From: Lujinxingia vulgaris
GTDB taxonomy: Bacteria > Myxococcota_A > Bradymonadia > Bradymonadales > Bradymonadaceae
Direction: 5' to 3'
DNA: 64,000 nt
Assembly: GCF_007997015.1 (NCBI RefSeq)
Contig: NZ_VOSM01000002.1
Span: 496,001-560,000 of the forward strand
The first letter of the stretch is position 1. Each line of letters begins with the position of its first letter. The notes below the pieces were generated by a model, which worked only from the letters and a program-made list of their open reading frames with translations, had not been told where the DNA came from and did not search any database. This document shows, in pieces, positions 43,165 through 52,560 of the stretch. Position numbers and translations under genes: made by a program.

Positions 43165-43200
43165 GCGCGGCAGCGACCTCCCAACCCATGATTGAAAAAA
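43165..43200. repeat. Short dispersed element (copy 3) at a stop codon
   Basis: GCGCGGCAGCGACCTCCCAA then CCCATGATTGAAAAAA directly abuts the stop codon of the beta-helix lipoprotein gene; no hairpin follows here. Confidence 0.6.
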
Positions 43201-44409
43201 TCAGGGGAAAATCACATCGGCGGCGGCGTTGTCGACAAAGGAGTTCACCTCTTCGACGTCTTCGTTGACGGTGGAGCCGGGGGCGATGGCGATGCCGGCG
43301 CCCTGGGAGTAGGCAAAAGTGCTGTCGAGGACGACCATGGTGCTGGTGCCGGTGGCGCCGCCGATGGTGAGGTTGGCTTTGGGGGTGTCGTCGTATTCGG
43401 AGAAGCCGGCGTATTCGATGGTGGTGTACTCCATGCGGCTCTGGTTGGAGTCGACGCCGTCGAGGTAGAGGCCCTTCCAGACGACGTCGCCCAGGCGGCT
43501 CATCAGGACGTTGTCTGCTTCGGTGCCCAGGGAGACGAGGACGCCGCCGTTTTCGCCGTCGATGGTCATGCCGATGAACTCGTCGAAGAGAATGCGGGTG
43601 CCGGGCTCAAGGTCGAGGCGGTCCTGGACGACGACGGTGTCGGTGACGGCGATGGGGGCGTCGTTGGAGAGGGGCTTCCAGGTGGCGCTGGAGGTAATGT
43701 TTCCGCCGTAGGTCTCGACGCCGGCCTCGAAGGTGCTGCCGGAGAAGGTGGAGTTGCGGTCGATCTTGCCGACCTCCTCGGCGGGCAGGCGCATGGCGTA
43801 GTCGAAGTTGCCCTCGAAGGTGTTTTGCGAGAATCCGGTCAGGGCGCTGTCGGGGGTGACTTCGATGCCGTAACGGGCGGACTCGCGGATGGTGCTGTTG
43901 GAGATAAAGAGGGTGGAGCCGGCGTCGAGCGAGAGGTTGGCGGCGCGCAGGCCGTCGCGGAAGGCGTCGTCGCCGGCGAATTCGACGATGGTCCAGCGCA
44001 GGTTGTTCTGGGAGGAGGTGGAGCTCACAAAATGGATGCCGTCCCAGGCGCCCTTGGCTTTGTCTTCGCCGGTGAACTTGATGGGCTTGTCCTGGCTGCC
44101 GCGGCTATCGAGCGCGCCGCCGTTTTCGCCGTCGACGGTCAGGCGTGTGGTGCGGGAGAACTGGACGTTGACGCCGGGATCGACGCGCAGGGTGGCGCGC
44201 AGGGTGACCGATTCGGTGACCACGTAGTCGGGCAGGGAGGGGTCGGGGACGATGTCGGTGAGCACCATGTCTTCGCTGATGGTCTGCGGGAGCAGCTCAG
44301 GCTCGGTGTTCTCCTGGGGGCCGTCGTCGCCGCAGGCGAGCATGGAGGCGGAGAGGGAGAGCGCCAGGGCGCCGCGGGTGCAGGTCTTGAGGTTGAGCAG
44401 GTTCATCAT
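43201..44409 (-). CDS. Lipoprotein with parallel beta-helix-like repeats
   Basis: About 402 residues. The signal peptide ends in the lipobox SMLAC, followed by a GDDGPQEN linker. The mature part has parallel beta-helix character with an internal duplication: RLTVDGENGGALDSRGSQDK near residue 90 and GMTIDGENGGVLVSLGTEAD near 285, each followed by W-x-G-I/L-x-F/L and Y/F-A-G-type turns. It is likely a surface-exposed, lipid-anchored polysaccharide- or matrix-binding protein; no pectate-lyase catalytic residues are evident. The start is the ATG 6 bp after GGAG. Confidence 0.8.
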   Translation of the reverse strand: MMNLLNLKTCTRGALALSLSASMLACGDDGPQENTEPELLPQTISEDMVLTDIVPDPSLPDYVVTESVTLRATLRVDPGVNVQFSRTTRLTVDGENGGALDSRGSQDKPIKFTGEDKAKGAWDGIHFVSSTSSQNNLRWTIVEFAGDDAFRDGLRAANLSLDAGSTLFISNSTIRESARYGIEVTPDSALTGFSQNTFEGNFDYAMRLPAEEVGKIDRNSTFSGSTFEAGVETYGGNITSSATWKPLSNDAPIAVTDTVVVQDRLDLEPGTRILFDEFIGMTIDGENGGVLVSLGTEADNVLMSRLGDVVWKGLYLDGVDSNQSRMEYTTIEYAGFSEYDDTPKANLTIGGATGTSTMVVLDSTFAYSQGAGIAIAPGSTVNEDVEEVNSFVDNAAADVIFP

Positions 44410-44725
44410 CGTGTACTCCTTCAATAAAGCGCTGAAACCATCGGGATGTTCGGGTGGGCTTGGATATCGCGCATCTTACATGGGCGTCAAAGCGGTGGCG
44501 ACTGTGCGTGTTGATCGTCGGGACTGAGGATCGCGGCTTGAGGCCCGACTCGCAAGATCGTTAGCAGGGCGGCGGGGGCGCTGCCAGCAGCGTGGAAATC
44601 GTGGGGATCTGGCGAGGCTTGCGGGGCGTCGAGGGGAGAGACGTGGGGGAGGTGGGGGTGTTCAATTCTAAAGGGCGGCGCGCAGATCGACCAGGCGGCA
44701 GCCCACTCCCCACCTACGGTTGTTA
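44410..44725. other. Gap between two lipoprotein genes
   Basis: No gene seen. A GGCGGCAGCCCACTCCCCAC phrase near 44691 resembles the start of the short dispersed element but lacks its GATTGAAAAA end. Confidence 0.4.
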
Positions 44726-45517
44726 TTACTCCAGGTGGAGGCAGCCAAGCGCGCGGGTGTTGGGAAGGAGGGTGATGGCGCAGTGGCCGTGGTGGCGGGG
44801 GCGGTCGAAGGAGTAGGGGCCGTTGATGGTGCAGCACCAGTCGTCGGGGAGGCAGGTGTGGGGGAAGATGTTGGCGCCGCAGAGGCCCTCGTTTTCGGAG
44901 CAGGAGATCTGGAGGCCGGGGAGGTTATGGGTCAAAAAGGCCTCAAAATCCGCGAGCTCGCCGGAGGGGGCGGCGCAGATGGTGGTGAGGTTGAAGCAGT
45001 CCTCGCCAGGGCAGGCGCCGGTGAGGAGGGAGGCAAGGCGCTCGGTCTGGCAGTAGCCGGCGCCGGCGCAGGAGGCGGCGCAGTCTTGGAGTGTGTCGAA
45101 GGCGGGGCAGTCGTCGCCCTGGCAGTCGCAGCCGGAGGCGGTGACGCATTGGGTGCCGTCGAAGACGACGCCGAGCACGGCGTCGCAGTCGCCATAGGCG
45201 TCGGGGGCCTGGATGGGGCAGGGGGTGGGGTCGGGCGTGGGATCGGAGAGCTCGCAGATGTTGTGGGGCGCCGGGGGAAGGATGGGGTCGGCGTCTTTGG
45301 TGGCGTCGGCGTCTTCCGGGGTGTCGGGCGAGGCGTCGGCGTCTTCCGGGGTGTCGGGCGAGGCGTCGGGGGCTGTGTCTGCGTCGGATGCTGCGTCCGT
45401 GGCGGCGTCGGGCTCGGTGAGGTCGAAGGGGCCGGCCGGGTCGATGTCGTCGGAGCAGGCGAGTGCGGCGATGGCGAGGGCTGCGGCGATGGCGAGTTTT
45501 CGGGGTCGTTGGCGCAT
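44726..45517 (-). CDS. Cys-rich acidic-linker lipoprotein
   Basis: About 263 residues. The signal MRQRPRKLAIAAALAIAALA is followed by the lipobox cysteine (LACSDD). The linker of Asp/Ala/Pro repeats contains a perfect in-frame 30-bp tandem repeat (45302-45361; SPDTPEDAD twice). The C-terminal ~170 residues hold roughly twenty cysteines (CDCQGDDCPAF, GDCDAVLG, CPGEDCFNL, CLPDDWCC) and are probably disulfide-rich and outer-surface exposed. No family recognised. It may act as a predation, adhesion or Ca-binding surface protein, but that is speculation. Confidence 0.75.
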   Translation of the reverse strand: MRQRPRKLAIAAALAIAALACSDDIDPAGPFDLTEPDAATDAASDADTAPDASPDTPEDADASPDTPEDADATKDADPILPPAPHNICELSDPTPDPTPCPIQAPDAYGDCDAVLGVVFDGTQCVTASGCDCQGDDCPAFDTLQDCAASCAGAGYCQTERLASLLTGACPGEDCFNLTTICAAPSGELADFEAFLTHNLPGLQISCSENEGLCGANIFPHTCLPDDWCCTINGPYSFDRPRHHGHCAITLLPNTRALGCLHLE

Positions 45518-45725
45518 GGCGGGGCCGAAGTGGGGGTGAGCGAGGTCGGGGGAGCGGTGTTGGGTGAGGGGGGAGTATGGCAGGAGAGGTAGGTGTGCGC
45601 GAGGGGACGTGTCCAGAACCTCGAGTTCGTTGACATTACCAGGGGCTCAGGACGTAGTGTGCTCGCGTCTACGCTGTGTCGGGAGCGCGAATAACGAAGA
45701 CGGAAATCTGCATCCGGAGTATGTG

Positions 45726-46679
45726 ATGTCTTATGTGAATCGAAGTGTGGTCGTGGTGCGGCCGGGGCAGCGTTTTGTCGACTGGGTGCATGCGCTTGAT
45801 GAAGAAGATGGGGTGGAACCTGCCGAAGCGTCGGCGATTCGCGGGGAGACCATCGCCTATCTTGCGCCGGAGGTGGAGACGCCCGCGGATGTGGAGCGTT
45901 TTCTCAAAAAACAAGCTCGCAGGATGTTTGAGGACCTGCTCGAAGGTTGGTGCGTGGACCGGGAGCAATGGCCGAAGCAGCGGGGCATTAAGAGTTTTGA
46001 GAAATGGGTGGAGTGGGAGCTTCATGATTACGTCGTCGACCTGGATGACGCGCCACTTGTCTCGGATTCAAGTGCTGATAAAGCTGGTTTTGTCGATGAG
46101 CCCTTTGATTTTCATGCCGCGCTCCATGATCCGGATGGATATATCAGCGAGATTCGGGGGCCAATCTGGGTGGCGCATCTCTACGAGCAGTTTGCGGGGT
46201 CGAAGGAGGCTGAGGGGCTAAGGTACGTGGTGGGGTGGACGGAGGTTCTCTTTCATTACCTGCATGGTTATGAGGGGATCACGATTCACGACCTGACGCC
46301 GGAGCTTCTGGAGTACGCGTTGCTGGTGCATTTCCCGCGCAAGATCACCGATCCGAGCTTTGATGCGGAGGCGGTGCTGGCGGAGTTTGTGGCGCTCTTT
46401 GAGTTTATGAAGCGGGCCTACAAGCTGGAGAATGCGTCGGCGTGTCTTGCGCTGCTGCGGCGCAGGGGGATGGCCGATGCGATGGATGAGGCGATGAACT
46501 CGACGGATAATTTCGGGATGGCCAAACGCATGATGGCGGGGCTGGACCCCTTCGGCGGGGGCGGGTTCGCGCCGATTCAGCACCCTTTTGTGTCGGATGA
46601 GCCGGAGGTGGGGCGAAACGATGCGTGCCCGTGTGGGAGCGGCAAGAAGTACAAGCGGTGTTGTTTGAAAAAGGCATAA
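45726..46679 (+). CDS. SEC-C motif protein (paralogue 1)
   Basis: A 317-residue soluble protein ending in the SEC-C zinc-binding motif RNDACPCGSGKKYKRCC. The N-terminus NRSVVVVRPGQRFVDWVHAL and the middle are shared with the gene at 51126-52106, so the two are paralogues. SEC-C motifs occur at the C-terminus of SecA and of many unrelated bacterial proteins, where they mediate protein or nucleic-acid contacts. The function of this body is unknown. The start is the ATG 6 bp after GGAG. It is a single-gene unit. Confidence 0.8.
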   Translation: MSYVNRSVVVVRPGQRFVDWVHALDEEDGVEPAEASAIRGETIAYLAPEVETPADVERFLKKQARRMFEDLLEGWCVDREQWPKQRGIKSFEKWVEWELHDYVVDLDDAPLVSDSSADKAGFVDEPFDFHAALHDPDGYISEIRGPIWVAHLYEQFAGSKEAEGLRYVVGWTEVLFHYLHGYEGITIHDLTPELLEYALLVHFPRKITDPSFDAEAVLAEFVALFEFMKRAYKLENASACLALLRRRGMADAMDEAMNSTDNFGMAKRMMAGLDPFGGGGFAPIQHPFVSDEPEVGRNDACPCGSGKKYKRCCLKKA

Positions 46680-47104
46680 GAGGGGCGCTGGCGTGCTGAT
46701 AAGTCAGCGGGAAACGCTGAGAATTCTGCGAATTGTCGATTGAAAGCCGCCGGTTGGACGCCACGTTTAACGCACGTAGCAATCCGTACATCTGTATGCC
46801 TCGCGTTTGAGCGGGGTCGCTGTCCGGCGATGTGTGTGGGGCTTTCCTTGAGGGTTGGGGGGAGGTCGCGTGCGGCCGTGTGCTGTTTGACGCTGTGAAT
46901 CGGTGGTGTGGTGCGACGTTGACGATGTGCCAGGGCAGCGAGGCCACATGCAGCGGTAAGAGGTGAGGAGGCTCGCCAGGGCTCGTATGAAAATTCAGTG
47001 TTCAGTGAATACTCGCCAGTGCCCTACTGTTGTCTACAACCTGACGTTTTTGTGTCATTTTGGTGACACGTGATGGTTGTCCAATGTCTGGCACGGTGAG
47101 ATGC
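46680..47104. other. Upstream region of the porin gene
   Basis: No gene recognised; overlapping short frames are not protein-like. The 3' part is AT-richer (TTCAGTGTTCAGTGAATACT near 46996) and probably holds the porin promoter. Confidence 0.45.
47052..47069. promoter_or_regulatory. GTGTCA-N6-TGACAC operator-like palindrome
   Basis: A perfect 6-bp inverted repeat with a 6-bp spacer about 40 bp before the porin start. It looks like a dimeric regulator's binding site. Confidence 0.4.
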
Positions 47105-48193
47105 ATGCGTAAAAACCTGGTTGGTGTCGCGTTGGCCGCCCTGATGGGGGCGACCTTTTTTGTTCCTGCAGGGGCGTCGGGGCAGGAGACGCCGGATCTT
47201 TCGATCAGCTCGGAAGATGGGGACTTTTCGATCACCTTTAATGGCGATTTTCAGCTTCGTTATGAGGTGAACGCGCAGGAGACGTCGGTACAGAACGCGG
47301 GCTTTTTTATTCGACGGCTGCGCCCCTCGATCGAGGCCCGGGCCTTTGGCAATATGGTGATGAAGGTGGTTCCTGAGCTCAACCGCGAGGCCTCGCTGCG
47401 CGATGGCTGGGTGGCCTACGAGTTCTCGGATCGACTCAGCGTGCAGGCCGGTCAGTTTGCGCCACCCTTTAGCTGGGAGCGTGACAGCTCGAGCGATTAT
47501 CACGTCTTTGTAGAGCGCTCCCTGGCACACGGAGAATTTCAGTGGGCGGACGGCCGCGACATCGGCGTGATGGTCGATGCTGAGCCCAGCGAGAAGTTCC
47601 ATCTCGAGGCCGGCATCTTCAATGGCGAAGGCCGAAACGCCATGCCCTCGCCAGACGTCAGCCATGTGTTCACGGCACGGGTGGCCGCGGCGCCGATCGG
47701 CGTGTACAGCGAGAGTGAGGCGCTGGTGGAGGCGGTGGCCGAGCCCACGCTGATTCTCGGAGCGGGTGCCTACTATGCGAACTCCTCGCGGGCGCGGGAC
47801 TGGCTGGGTGACGGCTCGGAGCTGCGCGCGTCTTTGCTGAGCCTGACCGCCGACGCCTACCTGGCCATCGACCGGGTCACGCTGCAGGGGAGTTATTTTT
47901 TCCGCGACACGAGCTCGCCGGACGGCGCGTTTGATGGGTTTGTGGGCCACGGCATGAACGCGCAGCTGGCGGTGCTGGCCATTGAGCAGCGTCTGCTGCT
48001 TGCCGCACGCTTCTCGCAGACCTACTTCGACGATGCCGCGCCGGTCGCGAGCAACGATGAGGCCGCGCTGGGCGCGCAGATCTACCACCGGGGGCATAAC
48101 TCCAAGCTGCATGTCGAGGTGGGCGTGCACGGGCTTTTGCACGATGTGCCGCGTCAGGAGTTCTTGAGGTTGCAGTATCAGTTTTTGTTTTAA
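47105..48193 (+). CDS. Outer-membrane porin, OprO/OprP-like
   Basis: A 362-residue protein with a signal peptide (MRKNLVGVALAALMGATFFV..ASG), then alternating amphipathic beta strands as in phosphate-selective porins O/P: FNGDFQLRYEVNAQE, FFIRRLRPSIEARAFG, SVQAGQFAPPFSWERDSSS. It ends in a C-terminal aromatic strand (FLRLQYQFLF), the beta-barrel insertion signal. It probably forms a channel for anions or small solutes; selectivity is not readable. The start is the ATG before RKNLVG, with GGTGAG just upstream. A small membrane protein follows on the same strand. Confidence 0.85.
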   Translation: MRKNLVGVALAALMGATFFVPAGASGQETPDLSISSEDGDFSITFNGDFQLRYEVNAQETSVQNAGFFIRRLRPSIEARAFGNMVMKVVPELNREASLRDGWVAYEFSDRLSVQAGQFAPPFSWERDSSSDYHVFVERSLAHGEFQWADGRDIGVMVDAEPSEKFHLEAGIFNGEGRNAMPSPDVSHVFTARVAAAPIGVYSESEALVEAVAEPTLILGAGAYYANSSRARDWLGDGSELRASLLSLTADAYLAIDRVTLQGSYFFRDTSSPDGAFDGFVGHGMNAQLAVLAIEQRLLLAARFSQTYFDDAAPVASNDEAALGAQIYHRGHNSKLHVEVGVHGLLHDVPRQEFLRLQYQFLF

Positions 48194-48208
48194 AGCCGGA
48201 ATCAGACC

Positions 48209-48529
48209 ATGGCGGAGCTTCGAGACAGGGCGGCGGCAGGACGGCGCACCGAGCTTATTGCGCTCGTGATCCTGGTCATGGTGGGTTTTGTCGGGTTTTC
48301 TCTCTGGTGGGCTCCCTCAAGTCTGAGCGCATGCTTGGAGCAAGCGCAGAAGGCTCACGAAGAGTGCCGGCAAGGGGCGCTTCGGGCGCGGACGACCGTG
48401 TCCGACCACGGCTACGGCACAACGCAGGGGGCGCGCATCACGGACACGGCGCGTGAGGGGCAGTTGCAGGCGTGCTCAAAGGAGTATGCGCTGGCGAAGC
48501 AGGGCTGTGAGGGGCGTTTTCGGGAGTGA
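48209..48529 (+). CDS. Small single-pass membrane protein
   Basis: A 106-residue protein with one N-terminal transmembrane helix (ELIALVILVMVGFVGFSLWW) and a ~65-residue periplasmic part with four cysteines (ACLEQAQ, EECRQG, ACSKEYA, GCEGRF) that could form two disulfides. No known family. It starts 15 bp after the porin stop, so it is likely co-transcribed and may assist or modulate the porin. A terminator follows. Confidence 0.6.
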   Translation: MAELRDRAAAGRRTELIALVILVMVGFVGFSLWWAPSSLSACLEQAQKAHEECRQGALRARTTVSDHGYGTTQGARITDTAREGQLQACSKEYALAKQGCEGRFRE

Positions 48530-48555
48530 GGAGGGGAGGCGCGGCGTAGCACGAA

Positions 48556-48588
48556 AAAGCCCGTGGCGAGTTTTCGCCTCGGGCTTTC
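48556..48588. terminator. Intrinsic terminator
   Basis: AAAAGCCCGTGGCGA / TCGCCTCGGGCTTT, a stem with one mismatch, flanked by A's on the left and a short T-run on the right. It lies between the small membrane protein and the convergent catalase gene. Confidence 0.8.
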
Positions 48589-48633
48589 GTCGTTCGGGCA
48601 TGAGGGGCGGTCAGCCGGAGATAAGCCGAAGCG

Positions 48634-50766
48634 TCAGGCGGGCACCCGACCGACCGCATCGCGGCCCCAGTGGCGGTGTTGAGCAATGGCCTCGAGCCAT
48701 TGCGTGGTGAAGTCGGCGAGGTTGCTGCACTCCCAGAGGCTTATGACGCCGTGCTGGTTTTTGACGTGGTCACTGGATTGCGCATCCGCCAGGTCGATGC
48801 CTGTAATCGCCGCGTCGCGCAGGAGGTCAACGCCCTCGGCGGTGGCGGCGATGGGTTTGTAGTGTTTGAAGGCCTCGTTGATAAAGTGCAGGGCGTCGCC
48901 CCGGGTTTTGAGGGTGTCGATGTGCTCCTGGCCGCCGGGGATGTAGAGGGCATCGAACATGATGGAGGCCGTGGTCACAAAGGGTTTGTCGACCTCGACG
49001 CTGGAGCCATCGTCGGCGCTGAGCGTGCCCCGAACCTCTGAGACGATGGTGACCCGCGCCCCTTCCTGTTTCAGAGCATCGCGCATTTCGTTGAGCTGGT
49101 CGGCGGCGAAGCCATCCGCGAGCAGTACGGCGACCTTACGGCTTGTGATGGTGTCTTTGACGGTCGCCTCCATGCTCACCGCCGGGGAGGCTTTGCCGTG
49201 GTTTTTGGCGTTTGGCGTTTTGGGGGCGGCTACACCGATGCCGGCGGCGACGCGGCAGGCGAAGTCGTGGTCGACCTCGTTGAAGTTGTTGACCATGCGC
49301 TCGCGCACCTCCATGGAGCTGACCTTGCCCAGCTCGAAGTGGGCGGCGCTGACCAGGTGGTCTTTTTCGGCGTCGGTGAGGCTGTTCCAGAAGAGGGTGG
49401 CCTGAGAGAAGTGGTCGCGAAAACTGTCGCTGCGGTTTTTGATCTTATGGCCGTCCACGCGCTCGGAGAGGTGGACATAAGCTCCCTGGGTGGCGCTGGC
49501 CATCATCGGGCAGCCGCCGCCGGTGGAGTTGGGGTAGTAGTTGGTGTTGCCGCGGTTGATGGTCTGGCGCCCGTAGCCGTCGCGCTGGTTGTTGTGTACC
49601 GGCGCCACCGGGCGGTTGATGGGAATCTCTGAGAAGTTGGGGCCGCCCAGGCGAATGAGCTGGGTGTCGATGTACGAGAAGAGGCGGCCCTGCAAGAGCG
49701 GGTCGTTGGTGAAGTCGATGCCGGGCACGACGTGGCCCGGGTGAAAGGCGACCTGCTCGGTCTCGGCAAAGAAGTTGTCGGGGTTGCGGTTGAGCACCAT
49801 CCGCCCGACACGGCGCACCGGCACCTCTTCCTCGGGGATGAACTTGGTGGGGTCGAGCAGGTCGAAGTCAAAGCGATGCTCGTCTTCGGCGGGGACGACC
49901 TGCAGGCCGAGCTCAAACTCGGGAAAATCACCGGCCTCAATGGCCTCCCAGAGATCGCGGCGGTGGAAATCGGGATCTTTGCCGGCGAGTTTCTGGGCCT
50001 CGTCCCAGACAAGCCCGTGGGTGCCGAGTTTCGGCTTCCAGTGGAACTTCACAAAGCTGGCGTCGCCGGCCTCATTCACCAGCCGGAAGGTGTGCACACC
50101 GAACCCCTCCATCATGCGGTAGCTGCGCGGGATGGCTCGGTCGGAGAGCACCCACATCAGCGTGGCCGTGGACTCGGGCACAAGGCCGACAAAGTCCCAG
50201 AAGTTGTCGTGTGCCGCGGAGGCCTGGGGCATCTGGTTATGAGGCTCGGGCTTGATGGAGTGCACCAGATCCGGGAACTTGACGGCGTCCTGGATGAAGA
50301 AGACCGGCATGTTGTTGCCCACCAGATCGTAGTTGCCCTCCTGGGTGAAGAATTTGGTGGCGAAGCCGCGCACATCGCGCACGGTGTCGGCCGAGCCCCG
50401 AAAACCCACCACGGTCGAGAAGCGCACAAAAACCGGCGTCTTCATGGAGGTGTCGCACAAGAATCGGGCGCGGGTGAGAGCCGAAAGATCTTCGTAGAGC
50501 TCAAAGTAGCCGTGGGCCGCCGAGCCGCGGGCGTGCACCACGCGCTCGGGGATGCGCTCATGATCGAAGTGCGTCATCTTCTCGCGAAAATGAAAGTCCT
50601 CCATCAAGGTCGGCCCACGCTCACCGGCCTTGAGTGAGTCATCGGTGTGGTCGACGCGCAGCCCCTGGTTGGTGGTGAGGTAGGTGCCGCGCTCGGAGGT
50701 GTGGCGCTCAAGATCCTCGCGTTTGCTCGTCTCGCTGGTCGGCGCGCGCTTCTTATCATCGCTCAT
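48634..50766 (-). CDS. katE: Large-subunit monofunctional catalase (HPII type)
   Basis: A 710-residue protein, which fits the large catalases. Haem distal pocket: [11 protein letters not shown] with the essential histidine; the conserved asparagine follows in [12 protein letters not shown]; the proximal tyrosine is in [18 protein letters not shown]. The C-terminal ~150 residues ([18 protein letters not shown], then [16 protein letters not shown]) form the flavodoxin/GATase-like domain that marks the HPII group. It converts 2 H2O2 to O2 and water in the cytoplasm. GGAG lies 8 bp before the ATG. No OxyR-type gene is adjacent. Confidence 0.95.
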   Translation of the reverse strand: MSDDKKRAPTSETSKREDLERHTSERGTYLTTNQGLRVDHTDDSLKAGERGPTLMEDFHFREKMTHFDHERIPERVVHARGSAAHGYFELYEDLSALTRARFLCDTSMKTPVFVRFSTVVGFRGSADTVRDVRGFATKFFTQEGNYDLVGNNMPVFFIQDAVKFPDLVHSIKPEPHNQMPQASAAHDNFWDFVGLVPESTATLMWVLSDRAIPRSYRMMEGFGVHTFRLVNEAGDASFVKFHWKPKLGTHGLVWDEAQKLAGKDPDFHRRDLWEAIEAGDFPEFELGLQVVPAEDEHRFDFDLLDPTKFIPEEEVPVRRVGRMVLNRNPDNFFAETEQVAFHPGHVVPGIDFTNDPLLQGRLFSYIDTQLIRLGGPNFSEIPINRPVAPVHNNQRDGYGRQTINRGNTNYYPNSTGGGCPMMASATQGAYVHLSERVDGHKIKNRSDSFRDHFSQATLFWNSLTDAEKDHLVSAAHFELGKVSSMEVRERMVNNFNEVDHDFACRVAAGIGVAAPKTPNAKNHGKASPAVSMEATVKDTITSRKVAVLLADGFAADQLNEMRDALKQEGARVTIVSEVRGTLSADDGSSVEVDKPFVTTASIMFDALYIPGGQEHIDTLKTRGDALHFINEAFKHYKPIAATAEGVDLLRDAAITGIDLADAQSSDHVKNQHGVISLWECSNLADFTTQWLEAIAQHRHWGRDAVGRVPA

Positions 50767-51125
50767 GGCAGATCTCCTTCCCTGGAGGTGGCACGGCTCG
50801 GATTGGAATTGAGGGAAGAAGATGTAGGGGCGAGTCAGTGGGGTTCAAGGACCGGGGGGGGGAGGACGGTTAAGAGGGTTGACCTGAATTCAAAAGCCAA
50901 CGATGCTGCAGCTTCGCCGTAACCATTGTGCTGTACGCCGTCAGCTCGCGTTGATGTCAGTTCTGCTGCATCGAGAGCATGGCCTGGCTGCGTTTCAAGG
51001 TTTGCATGTCCCCATGCGTTGATCGCCTGTGGGGTGTGCCCTTGTTCGCGTTACGCGCGCTCGCGCTCTTTCGGAGATCTGCGGGTGCTGGCGGCGGTGT
51101 ACTTTACCGAACCAGGAGGAACGCT
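50767..51125. other. Divergent gap between catalase and SEC-C paralogue
   Basis: It should contain promoters for both genes, but no clear -35/-10 pair stands out. No gene or repeat recognised. Confidence 0.4.
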
Positions 51126-52106
51126 ATGCGAAGTGTGAATCGTTGTGCGGTAGTTGTACGGCCCTTGCAGCCTTTTGTGGACTGGGTGCGTAAGGTGGAT
51201 CGTGAGTACGCGGAGGGCCTGAGCGACGAGGCCATTCTTGCCAGTGATCAGGTCTTCCTCACGCCGATGTTTCATGTACGTGAGGATACCGAGGAGTATC
51301 TGGAGATAAACGCGACTCGGGTCTTTGAGTCGATGCTCCACGGATGGTGCTACGATGAGACCTTATGGCCGAAAGAGAGGGGCTGGGACGCCTTTAAGGA
51401 GTGGTTGGATTATGAGGTCGCGGTTGATTTGCTCGATATGCCCGAGGCGGCGGCGCTGAGGAGCGGGGAGCGCTCGCCGTACCAGGGCGGGGGGCCGGTG
51501 TTCGAGTTCGAGGAGAGCGTTCTCGACGACTACGAAGAGCAGGTGCATCACGTGCGTTCGGAGGTCTGGACCGACGGGCTCTTTCGGGCGTTTGCGGCAT
51601 CGCCGGAGGCGAACGCGTTACAAACGCGCGTGGGTGGCGCACGTCTGGCGCTGGATTATTTGCATGTGTACGGCAACGAGCCCTTTCAAGAGATCACCGC
51701 GGAGCTGCTCGAGGACGCGATGTTCAGCGCTCTTCGGATGCGAGGTTTTGAGATTAATCTGGATGGGGACGCGATCGTCGCAGAGCTCACGGCCCTCTTT
51801 ATGTATGTGCAGCGCGCGTACGACTTTGGTGCGGCCGAGGCCTGCCTGAAACTTCTGAAACGTGAGGGGCTGTCTGCAGAGCTGGACGTGGCGTTGCAGG
51901 AGGCCGCGATGAAGCACGCCAGGCGCACGAAGGTCCAGAGTGCCGAGGAGCAGGGGAGGGGCGCCGACCCGGCGCTGCTCGCTGCCGGACTTCTGGCAGG
52001 CATTCAGAAGCCCTTCGTCGTTCGGGAGCCGGAGCTCGGGCGAAACGATCCCTGCGCCTGTGGGAGCGGCAAGAAGTACAAGCGCTGCTGTTTGACCGTT
52101 TCCTGA
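51126..52106 (+). CDS. SEC-C motif protein (paralogue 2)
   Basis: A 326-residue soluble protein with N-terminus NRCAVVVRPLQPFVDWVRKV and C-terminal RNDPCACGSGKKYKRCC, a clear paralogue of the gene at 45726-46679: same order, similar length, shared middle motif YGNEPFQEITAELLEDAMF against YEGITIHDLTPELLEYALL. The four SEC-C zinc ligands are intact in both. Function unknown. AGGAGG precedes the ATG. A strong terminator follows. Confidence 0.82.
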   Translation: MRSVNRCAVVVRPLQPFVDWVRKVDREYAEGLSDEAILASDQVFLTPMFHVREDTEEYLEINATRVFESMLHGWCYDETLWPKERGWDAFKEWLDYEVAVDLLDMPEAAALRSGERSPYQGGGPVFEFEESVLDDYEEQVHHVRSEVWTDGLFRAFAASPEANALQTRVGGARLALDYLHVYGNEPFQEITAELLEDAMFSALRMRGFEINLDGDAIVAELTALFMYVQRAYDFGAAEACLKLLKREGLSAELDVALQEAAMKHARRTKVQSAEEQGRGADPALLAAGLLAGIQKPFVVREPELGRNDPCACGSGKKYKRCCLTVS

Positions 52107-52127
52107 TCGCGTTGGTGCCCGTGAGCC

Positions 52128-52165
52128 CAAAAACGCCCCCGCTGCGAGAGCAGCGGGGGCGTTTG
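52128..52165 (+). terminator. Intrinsic terminator after SEC-C paralogue 2
   Basis: AAACGCCCCCGCTGC-gaga-GCAGCGGGGGCGTTT. The stem and loop are identical to the hairpin at 53227-53264. Confidence 0.9.
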
Positions 52166-52338
52166 GGTTCGCTCAGGTCATTTTGACTGATACGCGCATT
52201 CGACGGCTGCCGGGGCGTGGTCGACAAGGGGGCCGTCGGGCTGTGCGTTTTGAGTGATAGCGCGTTGACGTAGTTCTGTTGCGAACTTAGCGTTTGATGA
52301 CGAGATGTCAGGTGATCTTTTTTAGATACGGAGCGACG

Positions 52339-52560
52339 GTGCTTGCTCAGGACAATGCGTCGAAGGCGGCGCGATTACGACTCGCGTTGCAGATGGCGGA
52401 CGCCGGAATTGCGATGAAGCGTCAGCAACTTGCGCGGCGTCATCCGGAGGCCTCGCCAGCCGAAGTCGACGCGATGTTGCGGGCGTGGTTAGGGGAGCGT
52501 CCCCTGGCGGGTTGCGGGCGGGAGATGAGTTTTGAAGCGTGGAGTGCTCGTGATCAATGA
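52339..52560 (+). CDS. Small protein paired with an AbiEii-like nucleotidyltransferase
   Basis: 73 residues, helical and soluble, with GIAMKRQQLARRHPEA and AMLRAWLGERP; a pattern I recall in small ORFs upstream of nucleotidyltransferase toxins. It probably acts as partner or antitoxin, by inference from position. The start is the GTG 5 bp after GGAG; open frame further upstream is not needed. The end overlaps the next gene by 11 bp, showing translational coupling. Confidence 0.65.
   Translation: MLAQDNASKAARLRLALQMADAGIAMKRQQLARRHPEASPAEVDAMLRAWLGERPLAGCGREMSFEAWSARDQ

Noticed and set aside
47024-48142. 372-codon minus-strand frame opposite the porin
   Set aside because: The porin has a signal peptide, barrel strands and a terminal aromatic residue; the minus frame is His/Arg-rich noise.
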